DNA of 64,000 nucleotides from Pseudomonas oryzihabitans (lineage in GTDB: Bacteria > Pseudomonadota > Gammaproteobacteria > Pseudomonadales > Pseudomonadaceae), in the NCBI RefSeq assembly GCF_006384975.1, contig NZ_CP021645.1, forward strand, positions 2,136,001-2,200,000. Direction: 5' to 3'. Made by a program: the position numbers and the translations under genes. Shown piece after piece: positions 47,639-57,596 of the stretch (its first letter is position 1; the number at the start of each line of letters is the position of its first letter). Under the pieces are notes generated by a model. It made no database searches. It had not been told where the DNA came from and saw only the letters and a list, made by a program, of their open reading frames with translations.

Positions 47639-48208
47639 ATGTTTGGCAGTTTGCGCCGCCCCGTGCTGTTGGTCCTGATCGCCGCCGCGCTCATCGCGAT
47701 CGGCTACTGGAACATCCTGCCGCAGCGCTTCGTCGATGCTCCGGCAACGGCTCAGCAAGACAGCGCCATCGATGGCTATGCTCTCAATACCCGGACGATT
47801 CAGTATCGCCTGGACGGCAAGATTCAGTACGAACTCACCGCGGAGCGCAGCGAGCACGTCAAGGCCACCGATGTCACCCTAGTGACCCGGCCCGATATGC
47901 TGGCCTTTCGCGGCACCGAATTCCCGTGGCACATCCGCAGTGCCCGGGCCGAAGTCGCCCCAGGCGGCACCCAAGCGGAGCTGATCGATGACGTGCGCGT
48001 GGAGCGAACCGACGAGCGAGGCCGCCCAGTAGTGCTCACCACTACGCGTATGACCGTCTTTCCCGACAAACAATATGCGCAAACCGAGCAAGCCGTTAGA
48101 ATCGACGCTGCCAATGGGGTGACGACGGCCAAAGGCATGAAAGCGTATCTAGAAGACGGCAGAATGCTCCTGCTGTCCAACGTAAGAGGCCAGTATGAGG
48201 TTCGTTAA
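47639..48208 (+). CDS. lptC: LPS export protein LptC
   Basis: LptC is the inner-membrane bitopic protein that receives LPS from LptBFG and passes it to LptA. The ATG 47639 gives 189 residues with the N-terminal anchor FGSLRRPVLLVLIAAALIAI and a periplasmic beta-jellyroll (GYALNTRTIQYRLDGKIQYE, then VRIDAANGVTTAKGMKAYLE and ending [13 protein letters not shown]). It overlaps the next gene lptA by 14 bases. It follows kdsD with an 84-base gap that carries no reading frame for a KdsC-type phosphatase. A TATACT at 47562-47567 could be a separate -10. Confidence 0.93.
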   Translation: MFGSLRRPVLLVLIAAALIAIGYWNILPQRFVDAPATAQQDSAIDGYALNTRTIQYRLDGKIQYELTAERSEHVKATDVTLVTRPDMLAFRGTEFPWHIRSARAEVAPGGTQAELIDDVRVERTDERGRPVVLTTTRMTVFPDKQYAQTEQAVRIDAANGVTTAKGMKAYLEDGRMLLLSNVRGQYEVR

Positions 48209-48734
48209 AACCCTCCCCTTCCTGTTCACCCTTGGCGCCACCCTGAGTAGTGCTGCTGCCTGGGCGCTGCCGACCGACCGCACCCAGCCGATCCGCGTGC
48301 AGGCCGACAGCGCCGAGCTCGATGACAAGCAGGGCGTGGCCGTGTACCGCGGCGACGTGGTCATCACCCAGGGAACCATGAAGATCACGGGCAACACCGT
48401 GACCTTGACCCAGGACAACCAGGGCAACATCAAGGTTGCGACCTCGGTGGGCAAACCGGCCTACTTCGAGCAGAAGCCAGCGCCAGACAAGGACATCGTC
48501 AAGGCCTATGCCCTGACCATCCAGTATTTCGCCCAGGAAAACCGCATCATCCTGATCGACCAGGCCAAGGTGGTCCAGCAGGGCAATACCTTCGAAGGTG
48601 AGAAGATCGTCTACGACACCCAGCGCCAGATCGTGAATGCCGGCCGCGCCAACGGCAGCAAGGTCACCACACCGCGCCCGCGGATCGATATGGTCATCCA
48701 GCCAAAGGACCAGCAGCCGGGGCAGGGACAATGA
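48195..48734 (+). CDS. lptA: LPS transport periplasmic protein LptA
   Basis: LptA makes the periplasmic bridge on which LPS moves to the outer membrane. The 179-residue protein has a signal peptide ([20 protein letters not shown], cleavage after AAWA) and then one OstA beta-jellyroll: [20 protein letters not shown] and [20 protein letters not shown]. The tail is basic and Gln/Pro-rich ([13 protein letters not shown]), longer than in E. coli. Overlap with lptB is ATGA. Its Lpt partners LptF, LptG and LptD are not in this window. Confidence 0.96.
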   Translation: MRFVKTLPFLFTLGATLSSAAAWALPTDRTQPIRVQADSAELDDKQGVAVYRGDVVITQGTMKITGNTVTLTQDNQGNIKVATSVGKPAYFEQKPAPDKDIVKAYALTIQYFAQENRIILIDQAKVVQQGNTFEGEKIVYDTQRQIVNAGRANGSKVTTPRPRIDMVIQPKDQQPGQGQ

Positions 48735-49459
48735 CGGTTACGCTCAAAGCCCAGCATCTGGCCAAGAGCTACAAGGGTCGTCAGGTCGTTCGTGACGTCA
48801 GCGTCAGCATCGACAGCGGCCAGATCGTCGGCCTGCTCGGCCCGAACGGCGCCGGCAAGACCACCTGTTTCTACATGATCGTCGGCCTGGTGAAGGCCGA
48901 TCAGGGTCGCGTCCTGATCGATGATGAGGATGTCACCGCCCTGCCCATGCACGGTCGCGCCCGCGCCGGGATCGGCTATCTGCCGCAGGAAGCCTCGATC
49001 TTTCGCAAGCTGACCGTGGCCGACAATATTCTCGCCATCCTGGAAACCCGCAAGGATCTGGACAAGGCGGGTCGGTTGCGTGAGCTGGAAAGCCTGCTGC
49101 AGGAATTCCACATCACCCACATCCGCGACAACCGCGGCATGAGCCTGTCGGGTGGTGAGCGCCGCCGCGTCGAGATCGCCCGCGCCCTGGCCACCGCACC
49201 CAAGTTCATCCTGCTGGATGAACCCTTTGCCGGTGTGGACCCCATCTCGGTGGGCGACATCAAGCAGATCATCCGCCACCTCAAGGCCAAGGGCATCGGT
49301 GTACTCATCACCGACCACAACGTGCGGGAAACCCTGACCATTTGCGAGACGGCCTATATCGTCAACGACGGCCAACTTATCGCCGAAGGTACCGCCGAGG
49401 AAGTCCTCGCCAATGACTTGGTGAAGGAAGTCTACCTGGGCCACGAATTCCGCCTCTAG
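48731..49459 (+). CDS. lptB: LPS export ATPase LptB
   Basis: LptB is the ATPase of the LptB2FG LPS extractor. The 242-residue protein has Walker A in [20 protein letters not shown] (near 40), signature [20 protein letters not shown] near 140, Walker B in [18 protein letters not shown] and the switch His in ITDHNVRET. The start ATG 48731 overlaps lptA. It precedes rpoN by about 100 bases, the arrangement in most gammaproteobacteria. Confidence 0.98.
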   Translation: MTVTLKAQHLAKSYKGRQVVRDVSVSIDSGQIVGLLGPNGAGKTTCFYMIVGLVKADQGRVLIDDEDVTALPMHGRARAGIGYLPQEASIFRKLTVADNILAILETRKDLDKAGRLRELESLLQEFHITHIRDNRGMSLSGGERRRVEIARALATAPKFILLDEPFAGVDPISVGDIKQIIRHLKAKGIGVLITDHNVRETLTICETAYIVNDGQLIAEGTAEEVLANDLVKEVYLGHEFRL

Positions 49460-49481
49460 GCAAACCTGGGGAAACAAGGCA

Positions 49482-49487
49482 TATAAT
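49482..49487 (+). promoter_or_regulatory. Candidate -10 element for rpoN
   Basis: TATAAT in ggcatataatttgc lies 75 bases upstream of the rpoN ATG, in the gap after lptB. A matching -35 is not evident, so the activity is uncertain. Confidence 0.35.
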
Positions 49488-49561
49488 TTGCTAACGCTCG
49501 CAGGTTTCGCGAGGTTCGGTGGCGCTGTTCGCGTCGGTAGACAAGGTGTAATTCCGCAGCC

Positions 49562-51058
49562 ATGAAACCATCGCTAGTCCTCAAGATGGGCCAGCAGCTG
49601 ACGATGACGCCGCAGCTGCAACAAGCCATTCGTTTACTCCAGCTTTCCACGCTCGATCTGCAACAGGAAATCCAGGAAGCCCTGGAATCCAACCCCATGC
49701 TCGAACGTCAGGAAGAAGGCGAAGACTTCGACCACAGCGAGCCCTTGAGCGACGGCGACGAGCTAGCCAATCCTGGTAGCGCCGAAATCAACTTCAAGGA
49801 GACGTCGGTCGCCACCAACGAGATGGCCGATGAGCCCTCAGATTGGAGCGAGCGCATTCCCAGCGAACTGCCGGTCGATACCGCCTGGGAAGACATCTAC
49901 CAGACCAGCGCCAGCAGCCTGCCCAGCAACGATGACGACGAGTGGGACTTCACCACCCGTACCTCGGCCGGCGAGAGCCTGCAGACCCACCTATTGTGGC
50001 AGCTCAACCTAGCGCCCATGTCGGACCTCGACCGCCTGATCGCGCTGGCCATCATCGACGGCATCGATACCGATGGCTATCTGCAGGAAAGCCTCGAAGA
50101 CATCCATGCCTCCCTCGATCCGGAGCTGGAAGTGGATCTCGACGAGGTCGAGGTGGTGCTCAGGCGGGTCCAGCAGTTCGAGCCGGCCGGTGTCGCCGCA
50201 CGCAACCTGCGTGAATGCCTGCTGATCCAACTGGCTCAGTTGCCGGCCACCCTCCCCCTGCTCGGCGAGGCTAAACGCCTCGTCAGCGACTACCTGGATC
50301 TACTCGGCAGCCGCGACTACGCGCAGCTGATGCGCCGCATGAAGATCAAGGAAGAGGAACTCAAGCCCGTCATCGAACTGATCCAGACCCTGCATCCGCG
50401 TCCCGGCTCCCAGATCGAGTCCGGCGAGGCCGAATACGTGGTGCCGGACGTCCTGGTCCGCAAGCACAACGAGCGCTGGCTGGTGGAGCTCAATCAGGAA
50501 GCGGTACCGCGACTGCGGGTGAACCCCCAGTACGCCGGCTTCGTCAAACGCGCCGACAGCAGCGCCGACAACACCTACATGCGCAATCAGCTGCAGGAAG
50601 CCCGTTGGTTCATCAAGAGCCTGCAGAGTCGCAACGAGACCCTGATGAAGGTGGCGACCCAGATCGTCGAGCACCAGCGTGGTTTCCTCGAATACGGCGA
50701 GGAGGCAATGAAGCCGTTGGTCCTGCATGACATCGCCGAGGCGGTCGGCATGCACGAGTCGACCATCTCGCGGGTGACCACCCAGAAATTCATGCACACC
50801 CCGCGTGGCATCTACGAACTCAAGTATTTCTTCTCCAGCCACGTCAGTACCGCCGAGGGTGGCGAATGCTCCTCCACCGCGATCCGCGCGATCATCAAGA
50901 AATTAGTGGCGGCGGAAAACGCGAAAAAGCCGTTGAGTGACAGCAAGATCGCTGGTTTACTGGAATCGCAAGGTATACAAGTCGCTCGTCGCACGGTGGC
51001 TAAGTATCGGGAATCCTTGGGGATCGCTCCATCCAGCGAACGCAAGCGTCTGATCTGA
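49562..51058 (+). CDS. rpoN: RNA polymerase sigma-54 factor
   Basis: RpoN directs RNA polymerase to -24/-12 promoters used for nitrogen, motility and other genes. The 498-residue protein has the Gln-rich region I ([20 protein letters not shown]), an acidic region II (to about 120), the core-binding region III, a helix-turn-helix ([20 protein letters not shown] near 400) and the RpoN box [10 protein letters not shown] near 478. The length matches other Pseudomonas RpoN. It is followed by hpf, ptsN, rapZ and npr, the classical rpoN cluster that links nitrogen and the PTS. Confidence 0.98.
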   Translation: MKPSLVLKMGQQLTMTPQLQQAIRLLQLSTLDLQQEIQEALESNPMLERQEEGEDFDHSEPLSDGDELANPGSAEINFKETSVATNEMADEPSDWSERIPSELPVDTAWEDIYQTSASSLPSNDDDEWDFTTRTSAGESLQTHLLWQLNLAPMSDLDRLIALAIIDGIDTDGYLQESLEDIHASLDPELEVDLDEVEVVLRRVQQFEPAGVAARNLRECLLIQLAQLPATLPLLGEAKRLVSDYLDLLGSRDYAQLMRRMKIKEEELKPVIELIQTLHPRPGSQIESGEAEYVVPDVLVRKHNERWLVELNQEAVPRLRVNPQYAGFVKRADSSADNTYMRNQLQEARWFIKSLQSRNETLMKVATQIVEHQRGFLEYGEEAMKPLVLHDIAEAVGMHESTISRVTTQKFMHTPRGIYELKYFFSSHVSTAEGGECSSTAIRAIIKKLVAAENAKKPLSDSKIAGLLESQGIQVARRTVAKYRESLGIAPSSERKRLI

Positions 51059-51148
51059 CGTTCCCCGGTCGCGACCGTGCCTCGTTCGGCCCTTGTCATG
51101 TCGGCGAGCAGCTTCGCCGATCGCAGCCCGGCAATAAGGAGAAGCGGT

Positions 51149-51457
51149 ATGCAAGTCAACATCAGCGGCCATCAGCTTGAAGTGACAGACGCCCTGCGTG
51201 ACTACATCGGCGAGAAACTCGCCCGCCTCGAACGGCACTTCGACCGTATTACCAACGTCCAGGTCATTCTCGAAGTGGACAAGCTCAAGCACAAAGCCGA
51301 AGCCACCCTGCACGTCGCCGGCGCCGCAGTGGTCGCCAATGCCGAGCATGACGACATGTATGCCGCCATCGATCTCCTGGCCGACAAGCTCGACCGCCAA
51401 CTGATTAAACACAAGGAAAAATCGATCGAACGCCAGCAGGGCGTCGGCGTCCGCTGA
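51149..51457 (+). CDS. hpf: Ribosome hibernation promoting factor, short form
   Basis: Hpf binds the small ribosomal subunit and helps form inactive 100S dimers in stationary phase. From ATG 51149 (AAGGAGAAG just upstream) it is 102 residues: MQVNISGHQLEVTDALRDYI, then KLARLERHFDRITNVQVILE and ADKLDRQLIKHKEKSIE. It is the short form, without the dimerisation domain of the long Hpf. The frame continues upstream to 51077 but the ribosome binding site and family start favour 51149. It is second in the rpoN cluster. Confidence 0.95.
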   Translation: MQVNISGHQLEVTDALRDYIGEKLARLERHFDRITNVQVILEVDKLKHKAEATLHVAGAAVVANAEHDDMYAAIDLLADKLDRQLIKHKEKSIERQQGVGVR

Positions 51458-51475
51458 GGTTTCGATCGCCGCTTT

Positions 51476-51940
51476 ATGATCAGAATCGAAAACATCCTGA
51501 CCCCCGGCCGCACCCAGACGGGTGCGCCGGGAGGCAGCAAAGCCGCCGTACTGGAACGCATCGCCGAGTTGGCCGCGCAGGAACTGCCCGGCCACGACGC
51601 GGGGCATATCTACGAATGCCTGATGGCGCGCGAGCGCCTGGGCTCCACCGGCTTCGGCAACGGCATCGCCATCCCCCACTGCCGTCTGGCAGGATTGCAA
51701 CAGCCGTTGTGCGTCTTGTTCCATCTGCAACACCCTGTGGATTTCGATTCCCTGGATGGCGCCCCCGTGGACCTGGTATTCGTCCTGCTGGTACCCGAGG
51801 CGGCCACCGAGCAGCATCTCACGCTGCTGCGCCAGATCGCCGGCATCCTGGACCGGGCGGACATTCGTGACCGGCTACGCAAGGCCAAGGACAACCAGGC
51901 GCTCTACCAGATCGTCGTCGAGGCCCAGAGCGGACACTGA
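51476..51940 (+). CDS. ptsN: PTS IIA-like nitrogen regulatory protein PtsN
   Basis: PtsN (EIIANtr) receives phosphate from NPr and regulates potassium uptake and other targets. The 154-residue protein has the phosphorylated His in [20 protein letters not shown] (near residue 67), and [20 protein letters not shown] in the second half. It begins 18 bases after hpf. RapZ starts 1 base after its stop codon, so ptsN and rapZ are tightly coupled. NPr (52.8 kb) is its phospho-donor; EINtr (ptsP) is elsewhere. Confidence 0.96.
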   Translation: MIRIENILTPGRTQTGAPGGSKAAVLERIAELAAQELPGHDAGHIYECLMARERLGSTGFGNGIAIPHCRLAGLQQPLCVLFHLQHPVDFDSLDGAPVDLVFVLLVPEAATEQHLTLLRQIAGILDRADIRDRLRKAKDNQALYQIVVEAQSGH

Positions 51941-51941
51941 C

Positions 51942-52796
51942 ATGCACCTCATCATCGTGAGCGGACGTTCCGGGTCGGGCAAGAGTACGGCGCTCAACGT
52001 GCTTGAGGACAATGGCTTCTATTGCATCGACAACCTGCCGGCGAGCCTGCTGCCCGATCTTGCCCAGCATGCCCTGACCGATATGGAGCGGCCGCAACCC
52101 AAGGTCGCCCTGTCCATCGATGCGCGCAACCTGCCCAGCCAGCTGCAGCGCTTTCCCGAATTGCTCGAACAGGTACGCAGCCGCAATATCCGCTGCGACA
52201 TCCTCTATCTGGACGCCGATGACCAGACGCTGCTCAAGCGCTTTTCCGAGACGCGTCGTCGGCATCCGCTGTCCAACCAGGAGCGATCCCTGGCGGAAGC
52301 CATCCACGACGAGCAGGTGCTGCTGTCCCCCATCGCCGACCTGTCCGACCTGAAGATCGACACCACCCATCTGAATCTCTATCAGCTGCGCGATATGCTC
52401 AAGCTGCGGCTGCTGAATGCGCCGGAGCCCGGCACCGCCTATCTGGTGGAATCCTTCGGTTTCAAACGTGGCCTGCCGGTGGACGCGGACATGGTGTTCG
52501 ATGTGCGCTTCCTGCCCAATCCCTACTGGAAACCAGAGCTGCGCGACTTTTCCGGACTCGATGTCCAGGTACGGGAATATCTCGAGCAACAGCCCGAGGT
52601 AGAGACCCTGTACAATGACATCCGCGACTATCTGGTGAAGTGGCTGCCACGGTTCGCCGCCAACAACAGGTCCTATGTGACCGTCGCCATTGGCTGTACC
52701 GGAGGACACCATCGCTCGGTCTATCTGGCCGACCGCCTGGGTCGCGAACTCAAAGACCTGCTCAAGAACGTCCAGATCCGTCACCGCGATCTCTGA
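51942..52796 (+). CDS. rapZ: RNase adapter protein RapZ (YvcJ family NTPase)
   Basis: RapZ binds nucleotides and, in enterics, the GlmZ/GlmY RNAs controlling glucosamine synthesis; in Pseudomonas its targets are less clear. The 284-residue protein has Walker A in [20 protein letters not shown] (near 7-26) and [20 protein letters not shown] as Walker B region. The C-terminal domain contains [20 protein letters not shown] and the ending [18 protein letters not shown], the metabolite and RNA-binding part. Start ATG 51942 follows the ptsN stop by 1 base. Confidence 0.96.
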   Translation: MHLIIVSGRSGSGKSTALNVLEDNGFYCIDNLPASLLPDLAQHALTDMERPQPKVALSIDARNLPSQLQRFPELLEQVRSRNIRCDILYLDADDQTLLKRFSETRRRHPLSNQERSLAEAIHDEQVLLSPIADLSDLKIDTTHLNLYQLRDMLKLRLLNAPEPGTAYLVESFGFKRGLPVDADMVFDVRFLPNPYWKPELRDFSGLDVQVREYLEQQPEVETLYNDIRDYLVKWLPRFAANNRSYVTVAIGCTGGHHRSVYLADRLGRELKDLLKNVQIRHRDL

Positions 52797-52829
52797 CGCC
52801 CGTTTTTCGCTTCCACAAGGACAGACTCA

Positions 52830-53102
52830 ATGCCTGCCCAACAGATCACCATCATCAACAAGCTGGGTCTGCACGCCCGAGCGGCGGCCAAATTCGTCGG
52901 CGTGGCCGGACGCTATCCCGCCAGCGTCCGCGTCGGTCGCAGTGGCGAGCCGCCGGTGGATGGCAAGAGCATCATGGCGGTCATGATGCTGGCCGCCGGC
53001 AAGGGTACGGTCCTGCAACTGGAGACCGAGGGTGAGCAGAGCGAGGAAGCCATGCGCGCCCTGATCGAGCTGATCAACAACTACTTCGACGAGGGTGAGT
53101 GA
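52830..53102 (+). CDS. npr: Nitrogen PTS phosphocarrier protein NPr
   Basis: NPr is the HPr-type phosphocarrier between EINtr and PtsN. The 90-residue protein has the phospho-His in IINKLGLHARAAAKFVGVAG (near residue 16) and the regulatory Ser region GKSIMAVMMLAAGKGTVLQL near 48-67. It lacks the long Ser46-kinase context of Gram-positive HPr. It is the last gene of the plus-strand rpoN cluster and is followed by a strong terminator. Often named ptsO in Pseudomonas. Confidence 0.95.
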   Translation: MPAQQITIINKLGLHARAAAKFVGVAGRYPASVRVGRSGEPPVDGKSIMAVMMLAAGKGTVLQLETEGEQSEEAMRALIELINNYFDEGE

Positions 53103-53148
53103 TTGGCGCCTTGCGCGCCTGATCTCTGGGAGCGATAAGCTCTCCACA

Positions 53149-53178
53149 TGAAAAAGCCGCCCGAGGGCGGCTTTTTCA
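53149..53178. terminator. Bidirectional Rho-independent terminator between npr and sodA
   Basis: aaaaagccgccc-g-agggcggcttttt-type stem (53151-53175) is flanked by A-rich and T-rich ends on both strands. It lies about 50 bases after npr and 13 bases after the sodA stop, so it serves both convergent transcripts. Confidence 0.92.
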
Positions 53179-53190
53179 TGACTCATCGAC

Positions 53191-53805
53191 TCAGGCGTTC
53201 AGCGCCGCTTCGTAGCGACGGGACACTTCCGGCCAGTTGATGACGTTGAAGAAGGCGCCGATGTACTCGGGACGACGGTTCTGGTAACGCAGGTAGTAGG
53301 CGTGCTCCCAGACGTCCAGGCCGAGGATCGGGGTATTGCCGGTCATCAGCGGGCTGTCTTGGTTACCGGTGCTTTCCACGACCAGCTTCTTCGCGGGGGT
53401 CACGCTCAGCCAGGCCCAGCCGCTGCCGAAGCGGGTCAGGGCAGCCTTGGTGAAGGCTTCCTTGAAGGCGTCGAAGCCGCCCAGTTGGGATTCGATGGCT
53501 TCAGCCAGGGCACCCTCGGGCTTGCCACCGGCATTGGGGGCCATCACGGTCCAGAACAGGCTGTGGTTGGCGTGGCCACCACCGTTGTTCTGCACGGCGC
53601 CGCGCTTGTCCTGGGGCAGCTTGTCCAGCTGGCGAACCACTTCTTCGGCCGGCAGGTTGGCGAATTCGGTACCTTCCAGGGCGGCGTTCAGGTTGTTGAT
53701 GTAGGTCTGGTGGTGCTTGGTATGGTGGATTTCCATGGTCTGGGCATCGACGTGCGGTTCCAGCGCGTCGTAGGCGTAGGGCAGCTGAGGCAGAGTGTGC
53801 GACAT
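53191..53805 (-). CDS. sodA: Manganese superoxide dismutase
   Basis: SodA converts superoxide to peroxide and oxygen. The 204-residue protein starts [20 protein letters not shown] at ATG 53805, with GGAGA in front. Metal ligands are the His in [20 protein letters not shown], the His in [16 protein letters not shown], and Asp/His in [20 protein letters not shown]. The Gln in GNQDSPLM and the GGGHANH context point to the manganese type rather than iron. In P. aeruginosa sodM belongs to a Fur-regulated fagA-fumC1 operon; here fumC1 and fagA are not adjacent and I see no clear Fur box upstream. Confidence 0.96.
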   Translation of the reverse strand: MSHTLPQLPYAYDALEPHVDAQTMEIHHTKHHQTYINNLNAALEGTEFANLPAEEVVRQLDKLPQDKRGAVQNNGGGHANHSLFWTVMAPNAGGKPEGALAEAIESQLGGFDAFKEAFTKAALTRFGSGWAWLSVTPAKKLVVESTGNQDSPLMTGNTPILGLDVWEHAYYLRYQNRRPEYIGAFFNVINWPEVSRRYEAALNA

Positions 53806-54028
53806 GCGGATTGTCTCCATGGTGGCTTTGGTATGGACCCGCCGCGGCGAGGCGGCGGGAAGTACGGCTGGAGCGCGGTAACGCCCCGACTGACCGTAAG
53901 CCCGTTCGGTCGAGCGATCCGACCGCGCGGGCGATGTCCTAGTGCATTGCTAGGATACTAACGAGTAACGGGGTGAGCTGTCTCGAATTCGACCGGATTT
54001 TCTCGCGACGACTCCCCCGGTGTCGTTT

Positions 54029-55378
54029 TCAGCTACCTGCGAGGGTCATGCCCTCGATCAGCACGGACCCGGTACGCAGGCTGCCGCGGTGTTCGACATC
54101 ACTGCCGACTGCCACGATCTGCCGGAACATGTCGCCCAGCCGACCGGCGATGGTGACCTCCTGGACCGGAAACTGGATCTCGCCATTCTCGACCCAGAAA
54201 CCACCCGCGCCGCGGGAGTAGTCGCCGGTGACCAGATTGGTGCCCTGCCCCATCATCTCGGTGACCAGGAAACCGGTACCCATCTGCCGGATCAGTTCGG
54301 CCTGATCGGCCGCGCCATGGCTGACATGCAGATTGTGCACGCCACCGGCATTGGCGGTGCTCTTGAGCCCCAGCTTGCGCGCTGAATAGCTGCCGAGCAC
54401 ATAGGACACCAGCTGACCGTTCTCGACGAAGGGCTTGGCATAGGTGGCCAGGCCTTCGCCATCGAAGGTGGCGCTGCCCAGGGCACGCGGCAGGTGCGGC
54501 CGCTCGTCCAGGGTCAGCCAGTCGGGAAACACCTGCTGGCCCAGGGCGCCTTCGAGGAAGGACGACTTGCGATAGAGATTGCCGCCGGAAATGGCGGCGA
54601 GAAAGGTGCCGAACAGGCCGGCGGCCATTTCTGGGGAAAACAGCACCGGAACCTTGGCGGTAGGCACCGGCCGCGCGCCCAGGCGGCTCACGGCTCGCTC
54701 CGCAGCGCGTCGCCCGATCTCTTCGGCACTCAGCAACTGGCTGCCGATGCGATTGACGTCGTAGTAGTAGTCGCGCTGCATGGCCTCGCCGCTGCCGGCG
54801 ATCATCACGCAGCTGAGGCTGTGACGGGTGCTGGCGTAGCCACCGACGAAGCCATGGCTGTTGCCGTAGACCCGGCAGCTCTGATGGGTATTGAGGGTGG
54901 TCCCGTCGGCATTGCCGATGCGGCTGTCGGCGGCGTAGGCAGCGGCTTCGCAGGCCAGTGCCTGTTCGATGGCCTGTTCGGGGGTGATATCCCAAGGATG
55001 GTAGAGGTCGAGATCGGGTAGTTCGCCACGTGCCATCAGCTCGGCATCGGCCAGGCCCGCGCAGGGATCCTCGGAGGTGTGCTTGGCTATGGCCAGGGCG
55101 GCCGCCACGGTCTCGCGGATGGCGTCCGGGCCGGTGGCGGAGGTGCTGGCCGAGCCCTTGCGCTGGCCCAGGTAGAGGGTGATGCCAAAGCCTTGGTCGC
55201 GATTGAATTCGACCGTTTCCACCTCACCCTTGCGGACGGAGGTGGACAGCCCCTGATCGACCGAGACGGCTACCTCGCCGGCGCTGGCACCCTGGCGCCG
55301 AGCCTCGGCCAGGATGGCTTCGACCTGCTCGCGCAATTCGGGTAGCGCGGCGGGACCCACGGCGTCGTTGCGATTCAT
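54029..55378 (-). CDS. pmbA: Metalloprotease regulator PmbA (TldE)
   Basis: PmbA is the non-catalytic partner of TldD in a heterodimeric protease that matures peptides such as microcin B17 and degrades CcdA-like antitoxins. ATG 55378 has AAGGAGAAC ahead; a longer frame to 55417 is rejected. The 449-residue protein has the N-terminal domain with AEARRQGASAGEVAVSVDQG and a C-terminal beta domain including GQGTNLVTGDYSRGAGGFWV. It lacks the HExxxH motif, as expected. The partner tldD is 0.65 kb upstream, with darP between. Confidence 0.95.
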   Translation of the reverse strand: MNRNDAVGPAALPELREQVEAILAEARRQGASAGEVAVSVDQGLSTSVRKGEVETVEFNRDQGFGITLYLGQRKGSASTSATGPDAIRETVAAALAIAKHTSEDPCAGLADAELMARGELPDLDLYHPWDITPEQAIEQALACEAAAYAADSRIGNADGTTLNTHQSCRVYGNSHGFVGGYASTRHSLSCVMIAGSGEAMQRDYYYDVNRIGSQLLSAEEIGRRAAERAVSRLGARPVPTAKVPVLFSPEMAAGLFGTFLAAISGGNLYRKSSFLEGALGQQVFPDWLTLDERPHLPRALGSATFDGEGLATYAKPFVENGQLVSYVLGSYSARKLGLKSTANAGGVHNLHVSHGAADQAELIRQMGTGFLVTEMMGQGTNLVTGDYSRGAGGFWVENGEIQFPVQEVTIAGRLGDMFRQIVAVGSDVEHRGSLRTGSVLIEGMTLAGS

Positions 55379-55470
55379 GACGTTCTCCTTACGGACGGCG
55401 CCGGCCAGGCCGGACAACCGTGCGGCAACTCGTTATGATGGCGCCCATTCTTAGCTGGACCCCATAGTTC

Positions 55471-55995
55471 ATGGTTGATTCTTACGACGACGACGCGCCG
55501 CTGGGCGAAAAGAGCAAGACTCAGGTCAAGCGTGAATTGCACGCGCTGCAGGATCTGGGCGAACGCCTGGCCGGGCTGCCGGCCGAGCAACTGGACCGCC
55601 TGCCACTGACCGATCCCCTGCGCAAGGCGCTGGCGGAAGCGCCCAAGCACAAGACGCACATCGCGCGCAAAAGGCATGTCCAGTACCTGGGCAAGCTGAT
55701 GCGTGACCAGGACCTGGAAGCCATCCTGGCGCTGGTCGACCAGATGGACAGTTCCACCCGGCAATACAACGAGCGCTTCCATGCCCTGGAGCGCTGGCGC
55801 GACCGCTTGATCGCCGAGGGCGACGCGGCGCTGGAAGCCTTCGTGGCGCTGTACCCGGAAACCGACCGCCAGCATCTGCGCGGCCTGGTACGCCATGCCC
55901 AGCACGAGGCGGCGCACAACAAGCCGCCCGCGGCGGCGCGCAAGGTGTTCAAGTACATCCGCACCCTTGACGAGACCCAGCGCGGACTGCGCTAG
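55471..55995 (+). CDS. darP: Ribosome-associated protein DarP (YjgA)
   Basis: DarP (formerly YjgA, DUF615) promotes peptidyl-transferase-centre maturation of the 50S subunit in E. coli. The 174-residue, Arg/Lys-rich, almost all-helical protein contains [20 protein letters not shown] (after an acidic start [11 protein letters not shown]), [20 protein letters not shown] and [20 protein letters not shown]. The start is ATG 55471. It is on the opposite strand between pmbA and tldD, with divergent promoters to pmbA; the same neighbourhood of darP and pmbA occurs in E. coli. Confidence 0.94.
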   Translation: MVDSYDDDAPLGEKSKTQVKRELHALQDLGERLAGLPAEQLDRLPLTDPLRKALAEAPKHKTHIARKRHVQYLGKLMRDQDLEAILALVDQMDSSTRQYNERFHALERWRDRLIAEGDAALEAFVALYPETDRQHLRGLVRHAQHEAAHNKPPAAARKVFKYIRTLDETQRGLR

Positions 55996-56030
55996 GTCTG
56001 CGGGCGGTACGGCGGCGGCCGGCATCGGCA

Positions 56031-57476
56031 TCAGGCGCCGGTGCCGCCCACAGTGATGGCGTCGATCTTCAAGGTCGGCTGACCCACGCCCACCGGCAGT
56101 GACTGGCCGTCCTTGCCGCAGGTCCCTACTCCCGCATCCAGGGCCAGGTCGTTGCCGACCATGGATACCCGGTTCATGACCTCGGGCCCGTTGCCGATCA
56201 GGGTGGCGCCCTTCACCGGACGACCGAGCTTGCCGTTCTCGATCAGGTAGGCCTCGTTGGTGGTGAAGACGAACTTGCCACTGGTGATGTCCACCTGACC
56301 GCCGCCCAGGCTGGCGCAATAGATGCCCTTCTCCACCGAGGCGATGATCTCGGCCGGATCGCTCTGGCCGGCCAGCATGTAGGTGTTGGTCATGCGCGGC
56401 ATCGGCAGATGGGCATAGGATTCGCGCCGGCCGTTACCGGTCGGGGCCACGCCCATCAGACGGGCATTGAGCTTGTCCTGCATGTAGCCCTTGAGGATGC
56501 CGTTCTCGATCAGCACGTTGTAGCCGCTGGGCGTGCCCTCGTCGTCGATAGACAGCGAGCCGCGACGATCCGGCAGGGTGCCGTCGTCGACGATGGTGCA
56601 CAGCGGAGACGCCACCTGCCGGCCGAGCTGGCCGCTGTAGTTGGAACTGCCCTTGCGATTGAAATCGCCTTCCAGGCCATGGCCGACCGCCTCGTGCAGC
56701 AGCACGCCCGACCAGCCAGCGCCCAGCACCACCGGCAGGGTGCCGGCCGGCGCAGCGGTGGCTTCGAGATTGACCAGCGCCTGGCGCACCGCTTCGCGGG
56801 CATAGCCCAGGGCACGGTCATCGCTCTGGAAGTAGCGGTAGTCGCAACGACCGCCGCCACCGCTGTTACCCCGCTCCCGCCGCCCGTTCTGCTCGACGAT
56901 GACGCTGACGCCCAGGCGCACCAGCGGGCGCACATCGGCGGCCAGGGTGCCGTCGACCGCGGCCACTAGGGTCCGCTCCCAGACCCCTGCCAGGCTGATG
57001 GTGACCTGCTGGATGCGCGGATCCAGAGAGCGGGTGGCCTCGTCCAGCTGTTGCAGGAAGGCGACCTTGGTCGCGCGATCCAGCACATCGAGGGGATTGT
57101 CCTGGCCATAGAGACGCTGCGCCGGCTCCACCGCGCGAAACGCCTGGACCCGACCTTCGTTGCCACTACGGGAGATGGAGCGTGCCGCCTGGGCAGCGAG
57201 GTCCAGCGCCTCGCCGGTGATGGCGTTGCTGTAGGCGAAGCCAGTCTTCTCGCCGGACAGCGCCCGCACCCCGACGCCTTGGTCGAGGTGGAAGCCGCCT
57301 TCCTTGACGATGCCGTCTTCCAACAGCCAGGACTCGGAGACGATGCTTTGGAAATATAGATCGGCCGCGTCGATGCCCGGACCAGCCAGGCGCTGCAGCA
57401 CCGGTTGCAGATCATCGACCGCGAGTCCGCCGGGGCCGAGCAGGGCCGCGCCGACGCTTGTTAGGTAATCACTCAT
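56031..57476 (-). CDS. tldD: Metalloprotease TldD
   Basis: TldD is the catalytic subunit of the TldD/PmbA protease. ATG 57476 gives 481 residues; the longer frame to 57500 is not usual. The zinc site HExxxH appears as [20 protein letters not shown] near residues 257-276, with a Cys ligand in the C-terminal [20 protein letters not shown]. The N-terminal domain has [20 protein letters not shown], the family signature. It ends 36 bases from the convergent darP stop. Confidence 0.96.
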   Translation of the reverse strand: MSDYLTSVGAALLGPGGLAVDDLQPVLQRLAGPGIDAADLYFQSIVSESWLLEDGIVKEGGFHLDQGVGVRALSGEKTGFAYSNAITGEALDLAAQAARSISRSGNEGRVQAFRAVEPAQRLYGQDNPLDVLDRATKVAFLQQLDEATRSLDPRIQQVTISLAGVWERTLVAAVDGTLAADVRPLVRLGVSVIVEQNGRRERGNSGGGGRCDYRYFQSDDRALGYAREAVRQALVNLEATAAPAGTLPVVLGAGWSGVLLHEAVGHGLEGDFNRKGSSNYSGQLGRQVASPLCTIVDDGTLPDRRGSLSIDDEGTPSGYNVLIENGILKGYMQDKLNARLMGVAPTGNGRRESYAHLPMPRMTNTYMLAGQSDPAEIIASVEKGIYCASLGGGQVDITSGKFVFTTNEAYLIENGKLGRPVKGATLIGNGPEVMNRVSMVGNDLALDAGVGTCGKDGQSLPVGVGQPTLKIDAITVGGTGA

Positions 57477-57596
57477 GGACACTCCAGACGACGCCGCCAC
57501 GGGCGTCGGAACGATGAAAGGGTCGCGTCTCGGTCTAGCCTACTCGCGGAACGCATCGATCCCTGATGCAAATGACCAATGGCCGTCATTGCCGTT

